Shown: positions 9,365 to 18,440, numbered from the stretch's first letter. The stretch is DNA of 64,000 bases from RGIG1828 sp045546535 (GCA_045546535.1 JAZQDA010000057.1:1-64000), one strand, 5' to 3'. A program made the numbers and translations. Notes: generated from the sequence alone by a model not told the origin.

Positions 9365-9841
9365 TTACATATACTTATCGCTCAATCCTTTTGAAAGAAC
9401 ATCTTTTGCATATTTCTTTGCAAGTTCCAGAGAATGAAGTTTATAATTACCGCACTGAATTTCGTTATCTGCAGGGATTTTTTCTGCGGTTTCTACAAGT
9501 TTCAAAGCATCTGTCACTTTTTCGGCTACAAAAGATGCCTCCCACTCTCCCCATACTGTCATATAAAATCCTGTACGGCAACCCATTGGCGAAAGGTCTA
9601 TTATCTTTTCGGAAAATTCCTCGTCAGAATCTCTTAAATAGGTCGCAAGAAGATGTTCAAGGGTATGTATTCCCTCTGAGCGCATTTCGTCTTTGTTGGG
9701 CTGTGTGAATCTTACATCAAATTTTGTTACGATATCACCCTTGTCGCCTTTGAGAACTGTGCATTTTCTAACAAAAGGTGCTTTTACTTTTGTGTGGTCA
9801 AGTTCAAAACTTTCAACCTTATTTGATTTTTTCTCGTTCAT
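9365..9841 (-). CDS. luxS: S-ribosylhomocysteine lyase (LuxS)
   Basis: LuxS cleaves S-ribosylhomocysteine to homocysteine and DPD, the precursor of autoinducer-2, in the activated methyl cycle. The protein has 158 residues, the normal length. The metal site is complete: HTLEH at 59-63 supplies two His ligands and the base Glu, Cys130 is the third ligand, and the catalytic Cys88 lies in MGCRTGFY. The start is backed by a GAGGTGG site. It lies 12 bp downstream of the DUF523 gene. The homocysteine produced is the substrate of the MetH encoded elsewhere in this window. Confidence 0.96.
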   Translation of the reverse strand: MNEKKSNKVESFELDHTKVKAPFVRKCTVLKGDKGDIVTKFDVRFTQPNKDEMRSEGIHTLEHLLATYLRDSDEEFSEKIIDLSPMGCRTGFYMTVWGEWEASFVAEKVTDALKLVETAEKIPADNEIQCGNYKLHSLELAKKYAKDVLSKGLSDKYM

Positions 9842-9853
9842 ATTATTTCCACC

Positions 9854-10345
9854 TCATTTATGATGGTGTGAGTCGGGATTGCCGTCGGCAAGAAGTTTTG
9901 CAAAAGAAACTTCCGTTTCGTCAAAAACAGGAATTCCGTTTTCAACGAGTTTTCTGGCAGTTACGCCCTCACCTTTTATTTTGTTGCCTGAAAATGTGCC
10001 GTCATAGATAGTTTTACATCCGCACGACGGACTTGACTGCTTGAGTATTGCAACTCTCACTTTATTTTCTCTTGCAATGCGAAGTGCTTCTTCAGCACCC
10101 TTATGGAACTGCGCAGTTACATCTTCGCCTTCTTTATTGAAAACTTTATCGCCACAAAGTTCGCAAGGAATACGGGGTGTGGAAAGTCCGCCGAGTTGTT
10201 CGGGACACACAGGGACAAGGCGTCCCATATTTTTCAATCCCTGAAAAAGAGGGTCTTTCAAAATATTTGTGGTGCCGTCATATTTACAGGCGTGTCCGTA
10301 AAGACAGGCAGAAACTAAAATTTTTCCTTTCGAGGATTTACTCAT
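9854..10345 (-). CDS. DUF523 family protein (YbbK-like)
   Basis: A 163-residue cysteine-rich protein of the DUF523 family, recognisable from the N-terminal KILVSACLYGHACKYDG, the central VPVCPEQLGGLSTPR, and KQSSPSCG followed by GEGVTARKL. The biochemical role of the family is not established; the conserved cysteines suggest a metal or Fe-S site, which is inference. The start at 10343-10345 is chosen because GGAGG lies 5 nt upstream; an in-frame ATG six codons earlier has no such site. It is probably cotranscribed with luxS. Confidence 0.88.
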   Translation of the reverse strand: MSKSSKGKILVSACLYGHACKYDGTTNILKDPLFQGLKNMGRLVPVCPEQLGGLSTPRIPCELCGDKVFNKEGEDVTAQFHKGAEEALRIARENKVRVAILKQSSPSCGCKTIYDGTFSGNKIKGEGVTARKLVENGIPVFDETEVSFAKLLADGNPDSHHHK

Positions 10346-10361
10346 ATTAACCTCCGAAAAC

Positions 10362-10393
10362 AATTTTGCCGGACAAATACGCCCGGCAAAATT
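10362..10393 (-). terminator. Terminator hairpin after ilvE
   Basis: An 11-bp perfect stem (AATTTTGCCGG / CCGGCAAAATT) with a 10-nt loop sits between ilvE and the DUF523 gene. A short GTTTT follows on the minus strand, so termination may be partial and allow read-through into the DUF523-luxS pair. Confidence 0.6.
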
Positions 10394-10410
10394 TAGTTTT
10401 TAATCTTTAA

Positions 10411-11436
10411 TTATTTTATAACTTTTATCCAGCCTTCAGGTGCGGGGATTCTGCCCATCTGAATGCCTGTGAGTGTATCATAGAGTTTCTTGGTGATGGG
10501 GCCCATTTCGTTCATACCGGACGGGAGGCAGATTTCTTTTCCGTGGTCTACGATTTTGCCTACAGGTGAAATTACCGCTGCAGTACCGCAAAGACCGCAT
10601 TCTGCCATTTCAGGAAGTTCTTTGACATCTATTTCTCTTTCTTCTGCCTCAAGGCCAAGATACTCTTTTGCAACATACATAAGAGAACGGCGTGTGATTG
10701 AGGGTAAGATACTATTTGATTTAGGTGTTACAACTTTTCCGTCTTTTGTAACGAAAAGGAAGTTTGCACCGCCTGTTTCTTCAACTTTTGTGTGAGTTGC
10801 AGCATCAAGATACATATTTTCATCAAAGCCCTGGTTGTGAGCATCTACTATATTATAAAGGCTCATTGCGTAGTTAAGACCTGCTTTGATGTGACCTGTG
10901 CCATGGGGTGCTGCACGGTCGAGGTCGGACACTCTGATTGTAAGAGGCTTTGCACCGCCTTTAAAGTAAGGACCAACGGGTGTTGCAAAAATTCTGAACT
11001 GATATTCTGTTGCAGGTTTAACACCGATTACGGGGTTTGAACCGAACATAAAAGGTCTTAAGTAAAGAGTTGCACCTGAACCGAACGGAGGAACATATGC
11101 TTCATTTGCTGCTACTACCTGTTCTACTGCGTCTATAAATCTTTCTTTGGGAAATACAGGAATTTCGAGTCTTTCTGCTGATGCAATCATACGGTCAGCG
11201 TTAAGGTCAGGGCGGAACACTACGATATGTCCGTCTTCTGTTGTATATGCTTTAAGGCCTTCGAAACAGGTCTGTGCATACTGAAGAACGCCGGCACATT
11301 CGCTTATTACAACATTAGCATCAGAGGTGAGTCTGCCCTCGTCCCATTTACCATCTTTATAATCTGAAACATACCTTTTGTCAGTCTGGATATATCCAAA
11401 ACCAAGATTGCCCCAGTCAATATTTTTCTTTTCCAT
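10411..11436 (-). CDS. ilvE: Branched-chain amino acid aminotransferase
   Basis: A PLP-dependent class IV aminotransferase that interconverts Leu, Ile and Val with their 2-oxo acids. The 341-residue length fits the larger BCAT type. The PLP lysine lies in GHIKAGLNYA (about residue 184), and family motifs such as YLRPFMFGSNPVIGV and VEETGGANFLFV are present. The start codon follows AAGGAAG. It has its own promoter at 11485-11513 and appears monocistronic because of the hairpin downstream. No other ilv or leu genes are near. Confidence 0.95.
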   Translation of the reverse strand: MEKKNIDWGNLGFGYIQTDKRYVSDYKDGKWDEGRLTSDANVVISECAGVLQYAQTCFEGLKAYTTEDGHIVVFRPDLNADRMIASAERLEIPVFPKERFIDAVEQVVAANEAYVPPFGSGATLYLRPFMFGSNPVIGVKPATEYQFRIFATPVGPYFKGGAKPLTIRVSDLDRAAPHGTGHIKAGLNYAMSLYNIVDAHNQGFDENMYLDAATHTKVEETGGANFLFVTKDGKVVTPKSNSILPSITRRSLMYVAKEYLGLEAEEREIDVKELPEMAECGLCGTAAVISPVGKIVDHGKEICLPSGMNEMGPITKKLYDTLTGIQMGRIPAPEGWIKVIK

Positions 11437-11484
11437 CGTAATCTTCCTTTCGTTATGTAAATTTTATGGTTTATTTACCTAAAT

Positions 11485-11513
11485 ATTGTAACACAATTTG
11501 TTTACCTTTTCAA
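11485..11513 (-). promoter_or_regulatory. Promoter of ilvE
   Basis: TTGAAA (11508-11513) and TACAAT (11485-11490) on the minus strand with 17-bp spacing, placed just past the wecB stop codon. Confidence 0.78.
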
Positions 11514-11518
11514 GAGAG

Positions 11519-12661
11519 TCAGGCAAAATCTGCGGGTCTTTCGCCATTTTTACCAAAATGATAAAGTATTGCTTCAACAATTCTTTCAGATGCGTTTCCG
11601 TCACCGTAAGGATTTGTGGTCTGTGCTATTTTTTCATATGCTTTTTCATCTGTTAAAAGCATATTTGCAAGGCTGATAATATTCCCAGCATCTACACCGC
11701 CCATAAGCACTGTTCCTGCCTCTACCGCTTCGGGGCGCTCAGTTTCGTTACGAAGAACAATTACAGGTTTTCCAAGACTAGGTGCTTCTTCCTGAAGTCC
11801 GCCCGAGTCTGTCATTACAAGATAGCATCTGTGCATAGCATTATGAAGTTCTTCAACATCTAAAGGCTCGATAAGATGAACTCTGTCAAGACCGCCAAGG
11901 ATTGATTTTGCAGTGTTTCTTACCAAAGGATTCATATGCATAGGATATACAAGTTCAACATCAGGGTGCGACTCTATTATTTCCCTTGCCGCTTTGCATA
12001 TATTTTCCAGTGGCTCACCTAGATTCTCTCTTCTGTGAGCGGTCATAAGAATTATCTTTTTACCTTTAAAATCCAGACTTGCAAGTGTGGGGTCAGCAAA
12101 TTTATAATCTTCGCGCACCGTGGTTTTAAGTGCATCTATTACGGTGTTGCCTGTTATATAAATTTTATCTTCAGATACATTTTCTTTGAGGAGATTTTTT
12201 CTGTTGGACACTGTAGGTGAAAAATGGAGGTCTGTCATTGCGCCTGTAAGTTTTCGGTTCATCTCTTCGGGGAAAGGCGAATAATTATCATATGTACGAA
12301 GACCTGCTTCTACATGGCCGATTTTGGTCTGATTGTAAAATGCTGCTAAGGCACCTGCAAAAGTGGTGGAAGTATCGCCATGAACTAAAATTATGTCAGG
12401 CTTTACCTCTTTAATTACGCCATCAAGACCTTTCAGACAGTTTGTTGTAATATCTACAAGCGACTGTCCGGGTTTCATAATATTTAAGTCATAATCAGTT
12501 TTAATGTCAAAGATATCGAGAACTTGGTCAAGCATCTCGCGGTGCTGCGCAGTAACTGTTACTATAGACTGAATTTCATCGCACTTTTCAAGTTCTTTGA
12601 TTAATGGCGCCATTTTTATGGCTTCAGGTCTTGTGCCGAATACGGTCATTACTTTTATCAT
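11519..12661 (-). CDS. wecB: UDP-N-acetylglucosamine 2-epimerase (non-hydrolysing)
   Basis: This enzyme interconverts UDP-GlcNAc and UDP-ManNAc for teichoic acid linkage units or surface polysaccharide. The 380-residue protein starts with MIKVMTVFGTRPEAIKMAPL, has HGDTSTT and HVEAGLRTYD in the N-terminal Rossmann lobe, and TDSGGLQEEA in the C-terminal lobe, as in WecB/MnaA. The start overlaps the stop of the upstream glycosyl-phosphate transferase gene by 4 bp (ATGA), so the two are translationally coupled. That pairing points to wall or surface glycopolymer initiation. Confidence 0.95.
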   Translation of the reverse strand: MIKVMTVFGTRPEAIKMAPLIKELEKCDEIQSIVTVTAQHREMLDQVLDIFDIKTDYDLNIMKPGQSLVDITTNCLKGLDGVIKEVKPDIILVHGDTSTTFAGALAAFYNQTKIGHVEAGLRTYDNYSPFPEEMNRKLTGAMTDLHFSPTVSNRKNLLKENVSEDKIYITGNTVIDALKTTVREDYKFADPTLASLDFKGKKIILMTAHRRENLGEPLENICKAAREIIESHPDVELVYPMHMNPLVRNTAKSILGGLDRVHLIEPLDVEELHNAMHRCYLVMTDSGGLQEEAPSLGKPVIVLRNETERPEAVEAGTVLMGGVDAGNIISLANMLLTDEKAYEKIAQTTNPYGDGNASERIVEAILYHFGKNGERPADFA

Positions 12662-13737
12662 TCTTTTTCCCCCTTAACCTCAGTGGATATTTCTGATTTT
12701 CTCTTTTTATTGAAACGTTTACGGAAAAGTTTATAAAGTCCGAACGCTGTGCTCAAAGAAAGCATCAATAAAAGTGCTGCAACATAAGAACCACGCTCCA
12801 ATACCATTACGGCACTTAAACCAAGGATTGTAGTTATAATATAAAGAATTGCAACCGTCTCTTTCTGGGAAAAGCCTGAGTCGAGAAGTCTGTGATGAAG
12901 ATGTCCCCTGTCTGCTTCCATAATAGGTTTATGATTCCACAATCTTCTTATTATTGCAAATATCGTATCAAAAAGCGGAAGCGCCATAATAAGAAGCGGA
13001 ACTATAAATGATATAATCACATAACCTTTGAAAAGTCCCTGAATACAGATTACAGACAGCATATAACCTAGAAACTGCGAACCTGTATCTCCCATAAATA
13101 TTTTTGCGGGGTTAAAGTTGTACGGTAAAAAGCCAAGGCAACCGCCTGCAAGTGCAGCACATATGATTGCAACCTCCTCTTCTCCACCTAAAATTGCAAT
13201 AAAGAAAAGAGAGAATGATGCTATCGACGATACACCTACGGCAAGTCCGTCAAGTCCGTCTATTAAGTTTACCGCATTGGTAACAAGAACTATCCACGCA
13301 AGTGTTATTGGAATGCTAAAAAATCCAAGATTCACAATACCTGTATCAGAAATAAACTCAGGTACACTGATTGCCGTTATTCTGATGTCGTGAGCGATTG
13401 CTATTGCTGCAGCAAGAATTTGGGCAAGTAATTTATATATTGCTCTGATTTGCTTTACATCATCAAGAATGCTCACACCGACGATGATGAGTGAACCTAT
13501 AATTATTCCGCGTGTCTGCTCGTCTATCGGGTTTGCAAAACTAAGCAGTGCCACTAAAAAGCCATAGAAAATTGCAAGTCCGCCAAGACGGGGAATCGGT
13601 CGTGAATGAACACGGCGCTCCTCATCGGGAACATCTACTGCGCCTATTTTATATGCTATATTTTTTACAAACGGAGTAGCGGCAAGTGATATTGCAAACG
13701 CTATAGAAAAACAAAATACAAGGTTTATTATATCCAT
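12658..13737 (-). CDS. Undecaprenyl-phosphate GlcNAc-1-phosphate transferase (TagO/WecA type)
   Basis: An integral membrane enzyme of the MraY/WecA family that moves a sugar-1-phosphate, most likely GlcNAc-1-P, onto undecaprenyl phosphate to start a wall teichoic acid or surface polysaccharide. The 359 residues are largely hydrophobic with about ten membrane segments. Diagnostic motifs are NLIDGLDGLAVG, FMGDTGSQFLGY and the His-rich HLHHRLLDSG loop typical of the WecA/TagO branch. The C-terminus ends in a basic cytoplasmic tail. It is coupled to wecB by a 4-bp overlap and lies 17 bp after trpS. Confidence 0.93.
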   Translation of the reverse strand: MDIINLVFCFSIAFAISLAATPFVKNIAYKIGAVDVPDEERRVHSRPIPRLGGLAIFYGFLVALLSFANPIDEQTRGIIIGSLIIVGVSILDDVKQIRAIYKLLAQILAAAIAIAHDIRITAISVPEFISDTGIVNLGFFSIPITLAWIVLVTNAVNLIDGLDGLAVGVSSIASFSLFFIAILGGEEEVAIICAALAGGCLGFLPYNFNPAKIFMGDTGSQFLGYMLSVICIQGLFKGYVIISFIVPLLIMALPLFDTIFAIIRRLWNHKPIMEADRGHLHHRLLDSGFSQKETVAILYIITTILGLSAVMVLERGSYVAALLLMLSLSTAFGLYKLFRKRFNKKRKSEISTEVKGEKE

Positions 13738-13754
13738 ATTTTTGCCTCACTGGT

Positions 13755-14750
13755 TTATCTGTCTACATAACCAAGTTTACGATGCACTTTGCGAAGTGTT
13801 TTTGTTGCCAGATATGATGCTGTTTTTGCACCCTCTGTGTATACTTTATTTATGTAGTCTTTGTTTTTGCAAAGGTCTTCGTAGCGCTTATGAATGGGGC
13901 GCAGTTCTTCTGTTACTGCTTCGGCAACGCGTTCTTTGAATACTCCGTAGCCTGTGCCCAGGAACTCACGTACACTTTCTTCCACGCTTTTGCCTGTAAC
14001 GGAAGAATATATATTCAGAAGGTTATTTATACCGTCTTTTCCCTCTTTGAATTCAACTACACCGTCAGAATCGGTTACGGCGCGTTTTATTTTTCTTCTT
14101 ATTGTGTCAGGGTCATCAAGAATTGAGATAAATCCATTTACATTGGGGTCTGATTTACTCATTTTAGATGTGGGGTCCTGAAGACTCATAATTCTTGCTC
14201 CCTCTTTGGGAATGTAGCCCTCGGGAACTGTGAATACATCTCCGTAAACTCCATTGAAGCGGATTGCAATATCTCTTGCAAGTTCAAGATGTTGTTTTTG
14301 GTCTATTCCGACGGGAACAAGGTCTGTCTGATACAAAAGGATATCCGCCGCCATGAGTACAGGGTATGTAAAAAGTCCTGCGTTTATATTATCTTCGTGT
14401 TTTTGGGATTTATCCTTGAACTGCGTCATACGGCTAAGTTCACCCATATATGTGTAGCAGTTTAGCACCCACGCAAGTTCTGCATGCATGGGGACATGTG
14501 ACTGAAAATATACAAGGTTACTCTCGCCGTCTATACCACACGCAAGGTACTGAGTAAGAAAGTCCATACATCTCTTCCTCAGTGCCGAAGCGTCCTGACG
14601 CACTGTTATTGAATGTAGGTCTACTACAGAGAATATACAGTTATAATCACTTTGGAGTTTCACCCAACTTTTAAGTGCACCTAGATAGTTTCCGAGTGTG
14701 ATACAGCCTGTTGGCTGAATTCCTGAAAAAATTGTCTTTTTATCGTTCAT
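13755..14750 (-). CDS. trpS: Tryptophan--tRNA ligase
   Basis: A class I aminoacyl-tRNA synthetase that charges tRNA-Trp. The 331-residue length is normal. The N-terminal IFSGIQPTGCITLGNYLGA carries the HIGH-type signature and KMSKSDPN is the KMSKS loop. The ATG follows GGAG. It is the second gene of an operon that starts with the aminotransferase gene 16 bp upstream and continues into the TagO/WecA gene. I saw no T-box in the operon leader. Confidence 0.97.
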   Translation of the reverse strand: MNDKKTIFSGIQPTGCITLGNYLGALKSWVKLQSDYNCIFSVVDLHSITVRQDASALRKRCMDFLTQYLACGIDGESNLVYFQSHVPMHAELAWVLNCYTYMGELSRMTQFKDKSQKHEDNINAGLFTYPVLMAADILLYQTDLVPVGIDQKQHLELARDIAIRFNGVYGDVFTVPEGYIPKEGARIMSLQDPTSKMSKSDPNVNGFISILDDPDTIRRKIKRAVTDSDGVVEFKEGKDGINNLLNIYSSVTGKSVEESVREFLGTGYGVFKERVAEAVTEELRPIHKRYEDLCKNKDYINKVYTEGAKTASYLATKTLRKVHRKLGYVDR

Positions 14751-14766
14751 TTTGTTTACTCCATAA

Positions 14767-15957
14767 TCAGTTTACATATTTTTCCAAAACTTTGCCTATG
14801 ATTTTTATTCCCTCTTCTATTTTATCGTCGCTCATTGTGGAATAGTTAAGGCGGAAACAGTTGCTTTTTTCTTCTATGTCGACCATACAGGTACTTCCCG
14901 GGACAAAAGCAACACCCTCGTCTATACATTCTTTGAATATTTCCTGAGTATCTATGCCTTCAGGCACTGTGCACCAGAGGAAAATACCACCCTCAGGGTG
15001 CGTGTATGAGACGGATGCAGGGAAATATTTATCCATACAACTTAGCATAAGAGCACATTTATGTCCGTAAAGGTCTGCACCCTCTTTGATATGAGCCTTA
15101 AAGTCATTATTTTTGATATAACGTTCAACGAGCATCTGATTTATAAGAGGTGTATGAACGTCGTTTACCTGTTTACAAACAATTACTCTGTCAATGATTG
15201 CCTCGTGCCCTGTTATCCAGCCTACTCTCACACCGGGTGCAAGAGTTTTTGAAAACGAACCTACATAGATTACTCTGCCGTTTGTATCCATTGATTTAAT
15301 TGTTGGAACGCTTTCGCCTTTGAAACGAAGGTCGCCGTACGGATTATCCTCTAAAATATAGCAATCATACTTTTCGGCAAGTTCAAGGAGTTTTTTTCTT
15401 CTTTCTAAACTCTGTGTAATCCCTGTGGGATTCTGGAATGTAGGTATTGTATATATAATTTTAATATTTTCTTTTTTAAGGATTTCTTCAACGATGTCTG
15501 TTTTTATACCTTCCTGGTCCATTTCAACCCCGAAAAGATTTGCGCGGTATGAACGGATCGCATTGAGTGAGCCTATAAAACTGGGGTTTTCGCAAATTAC
15601 GCCCTCGCCCTCATTTACCATAGATTTTATAAGAAGGTCTATAGCCTGTTGAGCGCCTGTGGTTATTATGGTACGATCAAAATCTCTGCCTACATTTTGC
15701 TCCTTGTTTATATCAAGGACAATATCAACAAGAGGTGCATAGCCCTCAGTAACACCGTACACAAGTGCCTTTGAACCTTCTTCATCTATAATCTGTTTTA
15801 AAAGGTCGCCCCACTCTTTTGTAGGGAAAAGTTCTGGTGATGGAATTCCACCCGCAAAAGAAATGATACCGGGTTTACCTAAAAGTTTAAAAATTTCTCT
15901 TATGGCAGATGCTTTCAAAGGTGTAACTCTGTCTGCCAGTGCGTTTTGTATATCCAT
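14767..15957 (-). CDS. PLP-dependent aminotransferase (2-aminoadipate/aromatic type)
   Basis: A 396-residue class I/II aminotransferase of the subgroup that includes LysN and MocR C-terminal domains. The N-terminal IISFAGGIPSPELFPTKEW and the PLP lysine motif GSFSKTLAPGVRVGW are typical. There is no N-terminal HTH, so it is an enzyme and not a MocR-type regulator. Substrate range in this subgroup is broad (2-aminoadipate, aromatic, branched), so no gene symbol is given. AGGAGGC precedes the ATG. It is the first gene of the operon driven from 16016-16044. Confidence 0.88.
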   Translation of the reverse strand: MDIQNALADRVTPLKASAIREIFKLLGKPGIISFAGGIPSPELFPTKEWGDLLKQIIDEEGSKALVYGVTEGYAPLVDIVLDINKEQNVGRDFDRTIITTGAQQAIDLLIKSMVNEGEGVICENPSFIGSLNAIRSYRANLFGVEMDQEGIKTDIVEEILKKENIKIIYTIPTFQNPTGITQSLERRKKLLELAEKYDCYILEDNPYGDLRFKGESVPTIKSMDTNGRVIYVGSFSKTLAPGVRVGWITGHEAIIDRVIVCKQVNDVHTPLINQMLVERYIKNNDFKAHIKEGADLYGHKCALMLSCMDKYFPASVSYTHPEGGIFLWCTVPEGIDTQEIFKECIDEGVAFVPGSTCMVDIEEKSNCFRLNYSTMSDDKIEEGIKIIGKVLEKYVN

Positions 15958-16015
15958 TATGTATGCCTCCTATGATATGTGCGTATATGCCAAGCCATCT
16001 ATATATAATCACTTT

Positions 16016-16044
16016 ATCATATCACAACTAAAGACAAAAGTCAA
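16016..16044 (-). promoter_or_regulatory. Promoter of aminotransferase-trpS-tagO-wecB operon
   Basis: TTGACT (16039-16044) and TATGAT (16016-16021) on the minus strand, 17-bp spacing. Confidence 0.75.
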
Positions 16045-16081
16045 ATAAGACATATACTATTGAAGCATAATTTTGCATTGA

Positions 16082-16110
16082 TTGACAAATATTTTCTCAT
16101 GATATATAAT
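16082..16110 (+). promoter_or_regulatory. Promoter of the lipid kinase gene
   Basis: TTGACA (16082-16087) and TATAAT (16105-16110) with a 17-bp spacer, a perfect consensus, divergent from the operon promoter at 16016-16044. Confidence 0.9.
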
Positions 16111-16143
16111 CAATAGAGTACATTTATAATTTAGAGGGATTTT

Positions 16144-17031
16144 ATGAAAAAAGTTTTACTTATTATAAACCCCAATTCGGGAAGATTAAAAAACAAATCA
16201 ATGCTTTTTGATATCATTGAAACAATGGACAAAAAAGGGTGCGTAGTAACCACTCGCATTACCCAGAAAGAGGGCGATGCATATATTTTCGCAAAAGACG
16301 GAGCACTTTCGGGCATGTACGACTGCATTGTATGTTCTGGCGGAGACGGGACTATGAGCGAAACTATCAGAGGTATTGTCGAAAGCGGTAAAGATATTCC
16401 GCTTGGTTATATTCCGTCGGGAAGTACCAATGATTATGCAAGGAGTATGGGTATTCCCACCGATATGATAGAAGCATCTGAACTGGCTGTTTGCGGAACT
16501 CCGAGAGAAATCGATGTCGGCATTATTGACAACACCTACTTTGATTATGTAGCATCTTTCGGCGCATTTACATCGGTATCATACTCTGCACCGCAGCCAC
16601 TCAAAAATATGCTTGGTCATATGGCATATGTTCTTGCAGGAATTAAAGATATAGCAAAAATAAAATCTGTTAAAGCAAGGGTGAGTGCAAATTCTGAGAT
16701 AATTGAAGACGATTTTATTTTCGGTGCAATAACAAATGCAACCTCTATCGGCGGAATTGTAAAGTTAGACGATACACTGGTTGAATTCAATGACGGTCTT
16801 TTCGAAGTTTGTCTTGTAAAAAAACCAAAATCCCCCTCGGATTTTACAAAACTTATAATCGGTGCTCTTAACTCTGATTTCACATCTGACTGTTTTGTAT
16901 TTTTAAAGTCTGATGAAATTAATTTTGAGTTAGGAAAAGGCTTAGACTGGTCGCTTGACGGCGAAAAGTATTCGAGCGGTAAAAAAGTTAAAATAAAAGT
17001 CTTAAAAAGTGCAGTTAAAATAAATCTTTAA
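16144..17031 (+). CDS. Diacylglycerol kinase family lipid kinase
   Basis: A 295-residue soluble lipid kinase of the DgkB/YegS family, which phosphorylates diacylglycerol or related lipids to recycle them into phospholipid synthesis. The N-terminal VLLIINPNSG and the nucleotide-binding CSGGDGTMSE are the family hallmarks, followed by IPLGYIPSGSTNDYAR. AGAGGG precedes the ATG. It has its own consensus promoter and a bidirectional terminator, so it is a single-gene unit. Exact lipid substrate is unknown. Confidence 0.9.
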   Translation: MKKVLLIINPNSGRLKNKSMLFDIIETMDKKGCVVTTRITQKEGDAYIFAKDGALSGMYDCIVCSGGDGTMSETIRGIVESGKDIPLGYIPSGSTNDYARSMGIPTDMIEASELAVCGTPREIDVGIIDNTYFDYVASFGAFTSVSYSAPQPLKNMLGHMAYVLAGIKDIAKIKSVKARVSANSEIIEDDFIFGAITNATSIGGIVKLDDTLVEFNDGLFEVCLVKKPKSPSDFTKLIIGALNSDFTSDCFVFLKSDEINFELGKGLDWSLDGEKYSSGKKVKIKVLKSAVKINL

Positions 17032-17034
17032 TAA

Positions 17035-17067
17035 AAAAATCTCATTTCTTTAAGAAATGAGATTTTT
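17035..17067. terminator. Bidirectional terminator
   Basis: The stem pairs AAAAATCTCATTTCTT with AAGAAATGAGATTTTT, flanked by an A-tract on the left and a T-tract on the right. It serves the lipid kinase gene (+) and the convergent Xre-PfkB gene (-). Confidence 0.9.
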
Positions 17068-17079
17068 ATTTTATATAGA

Positions 17080-18303
17080 TTACCAATCGGGTGTCTGGCG
17101 TTTCATTTCGGCATTCATTTTCTTGATTTTATCAAAAGATTTCATACCGCTTATCGAGTCGCTCTCTGTAAGGTTACAAGCCGCAGCACAAGATGCGAGT
17201 TTGAGCATTTCTTCAGGCTCAATTTCTTTATACAGACAATAAAGACATGCCGCACAGAATGCATCACCTGCGCCGACGCTTCCTTTGATATATCCTTTGG
17301 GAAGAGAAAGTGAGGGAACTGCGCAGAAATTGCCGTCTTTATCGAGCGAAAATCCGCCTTCGGGACAGTGTATAACTGCTATGTCTTTTACGCCATATTC
17401 CATAAAAATTTCAAGAGTTTTTCTGATGTTTGGGAGATTGATGATTCCGTCATCATTTCTCACTTGAAGTCCCGATACTCCCCCGCCCTCTGTTTCATTC
17501 ATTATTGCATAGTTGCAATATCGAAGCGAGGGTACTACTTTTTGCTTGAAGTTTTCGGAATTATCACTTACAACATCTATAGATGTTTTTATGCCTTTTT
17601 CCTGAACTTCTTTTAAAAGAGCCGCCATTTTAGTTCCATAGGTTTCGTCTTCTTTATCAAATTCATCAAGCAAAAGAATATAGCCTATATGGAAAATTTT
17701 ACAATCAAGGTTTTCTGTGTCTATGTGTGATGCCGAAAATATTTTATTTGCACCTCTGTTATGGAAAAATGTTCTTACACCTGTTTCCTCAACTGTCATT
17801 ACATCACTGTAACTTGTAGGAACGGCGTCGGTTGTTTTAACACCCGTTGTATCAAGACCGTACTTTTTCATCTGGTCGATTACATATTTGCCATTGGGGT
17901 CATTACCTACAAGACCATATGCACTGATGCGAACATCGGGGTCCATTATTGCTATGTCAATTCCGGTATTGGGAACACAACCGCCTACTGCAACTGATGA
18001 ATCGGTGATATTTGCAAGCATTGTTTCCTTTGGGTAAAAATCAATAATCTTGACATTATCTGTAAGGATATTTCCTGCGATTGCAATACCGCCGTCTTCC
18101 GACGAATTCATTATGTAATCTACAGACACGCCGAAAATTTTGGCAAGTGAAGGAAATTGAGTGATTTCAGGATAGCCAAGTCCGCTTTCCCACTTGCTTA
18201 CAGTTTTATTGCTTATGCCAAGCATTTCGGCAAGAGCATTTTGAGTAAGACCTTTTTCTTTTCGGAGCATTGAAATGGTTTTACCTATATTTTTCTGATT
18301 CAT
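17080..18303 (-). CDS. Xre-type DNA-binding domain fused to PfkB sugar kinase
   Basis: A 407-residue fusion. Residues about 6-60 form a Cro/C1-type HTH (LRKEKGLTQNALAEMLGISN, then SKWESG), and residues about 78-390 form a PfkB/ribokinase-family kinase with GNDPNGKYVIDQMKKYGLDT and the C-terminal catalytic GSVGAGDAFC near 341-350. PfkB enzymes phosphorylate sugars or nucleosides with ATP. The fusion suggests a sugar-sensing transcription factor or a kinase that regulates its own gene; both domains look intact. It has its own promoter, overlapped by a palindrome. Target sugar and regulon are unknown. Confidence 0.87.
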   Translation of the reverse strand: MNQKNIGKTISMLRKEKGLTQNALAEMLGISNKTVSKWESGLGYPEITQFPSLAKIFGVSVDYIMNSSEDGGIAIAGNILTDNVKIIDFYPKETMLANITDSSVAVGGCVPNTGIDIAIMDPDVRISAYGLVGNDPNGKYVIDQMKKYGLDTTGVKTTDAVPTSYSDVMTVEETGVRTFFHNRGANKIFSASHIDTENLDCKIFHIGYILLLDEFDKEDETYGTKMAALLKEVQEKGIKTSIDVVSDNSENFKQKVVPSLRYCNYAIMNETEGGGVSGLQVRNDDGIINLPNIRKTLEIFMEYGVKDIAVIHCPEGGFSLDKDGNFCAVPSLSLPKGYIKGSVGAGDAFCAACLYCLYKEIEPEEMLKLASCAAACNLTESDSISGMKSFDKIKKMNAEMKRQTPDW

Positions 18304-18338
18304 TCAAATACACCTCTTGTAATTTGATTTATATTTAC

Positions 18339-18373
18339 ATTATATACCCAAAAAACTATTTTGTAAATACAAA
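18339..18373 (-). promoter_or_regulatory. Promoter and possible operator of the Xre-PfkB gene
   Basis: TTTACA (18362-18367) and TATAAT (18339-18344) on the minus strand with a 17-bp spacer. The -35 lies inside the inverted repeat TTTGTA-AA-TACAAA (18360-18373), a plausible autoregulatory operator for the HTH domain. Confidence 0.72.
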
Positions 18374-18440
18374 TTCTTACGAAAAGAAGATTTTTTTGCG
18401 TTTGTCTACTAACTATAGATTTGGTTTTTCAAATGAAGTA

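Noticed and set aside
14767..15957. MocR-type regulator
   Set aside because: The protein has only the aminotransferase fold and no N-terminal GntR-type HTH.
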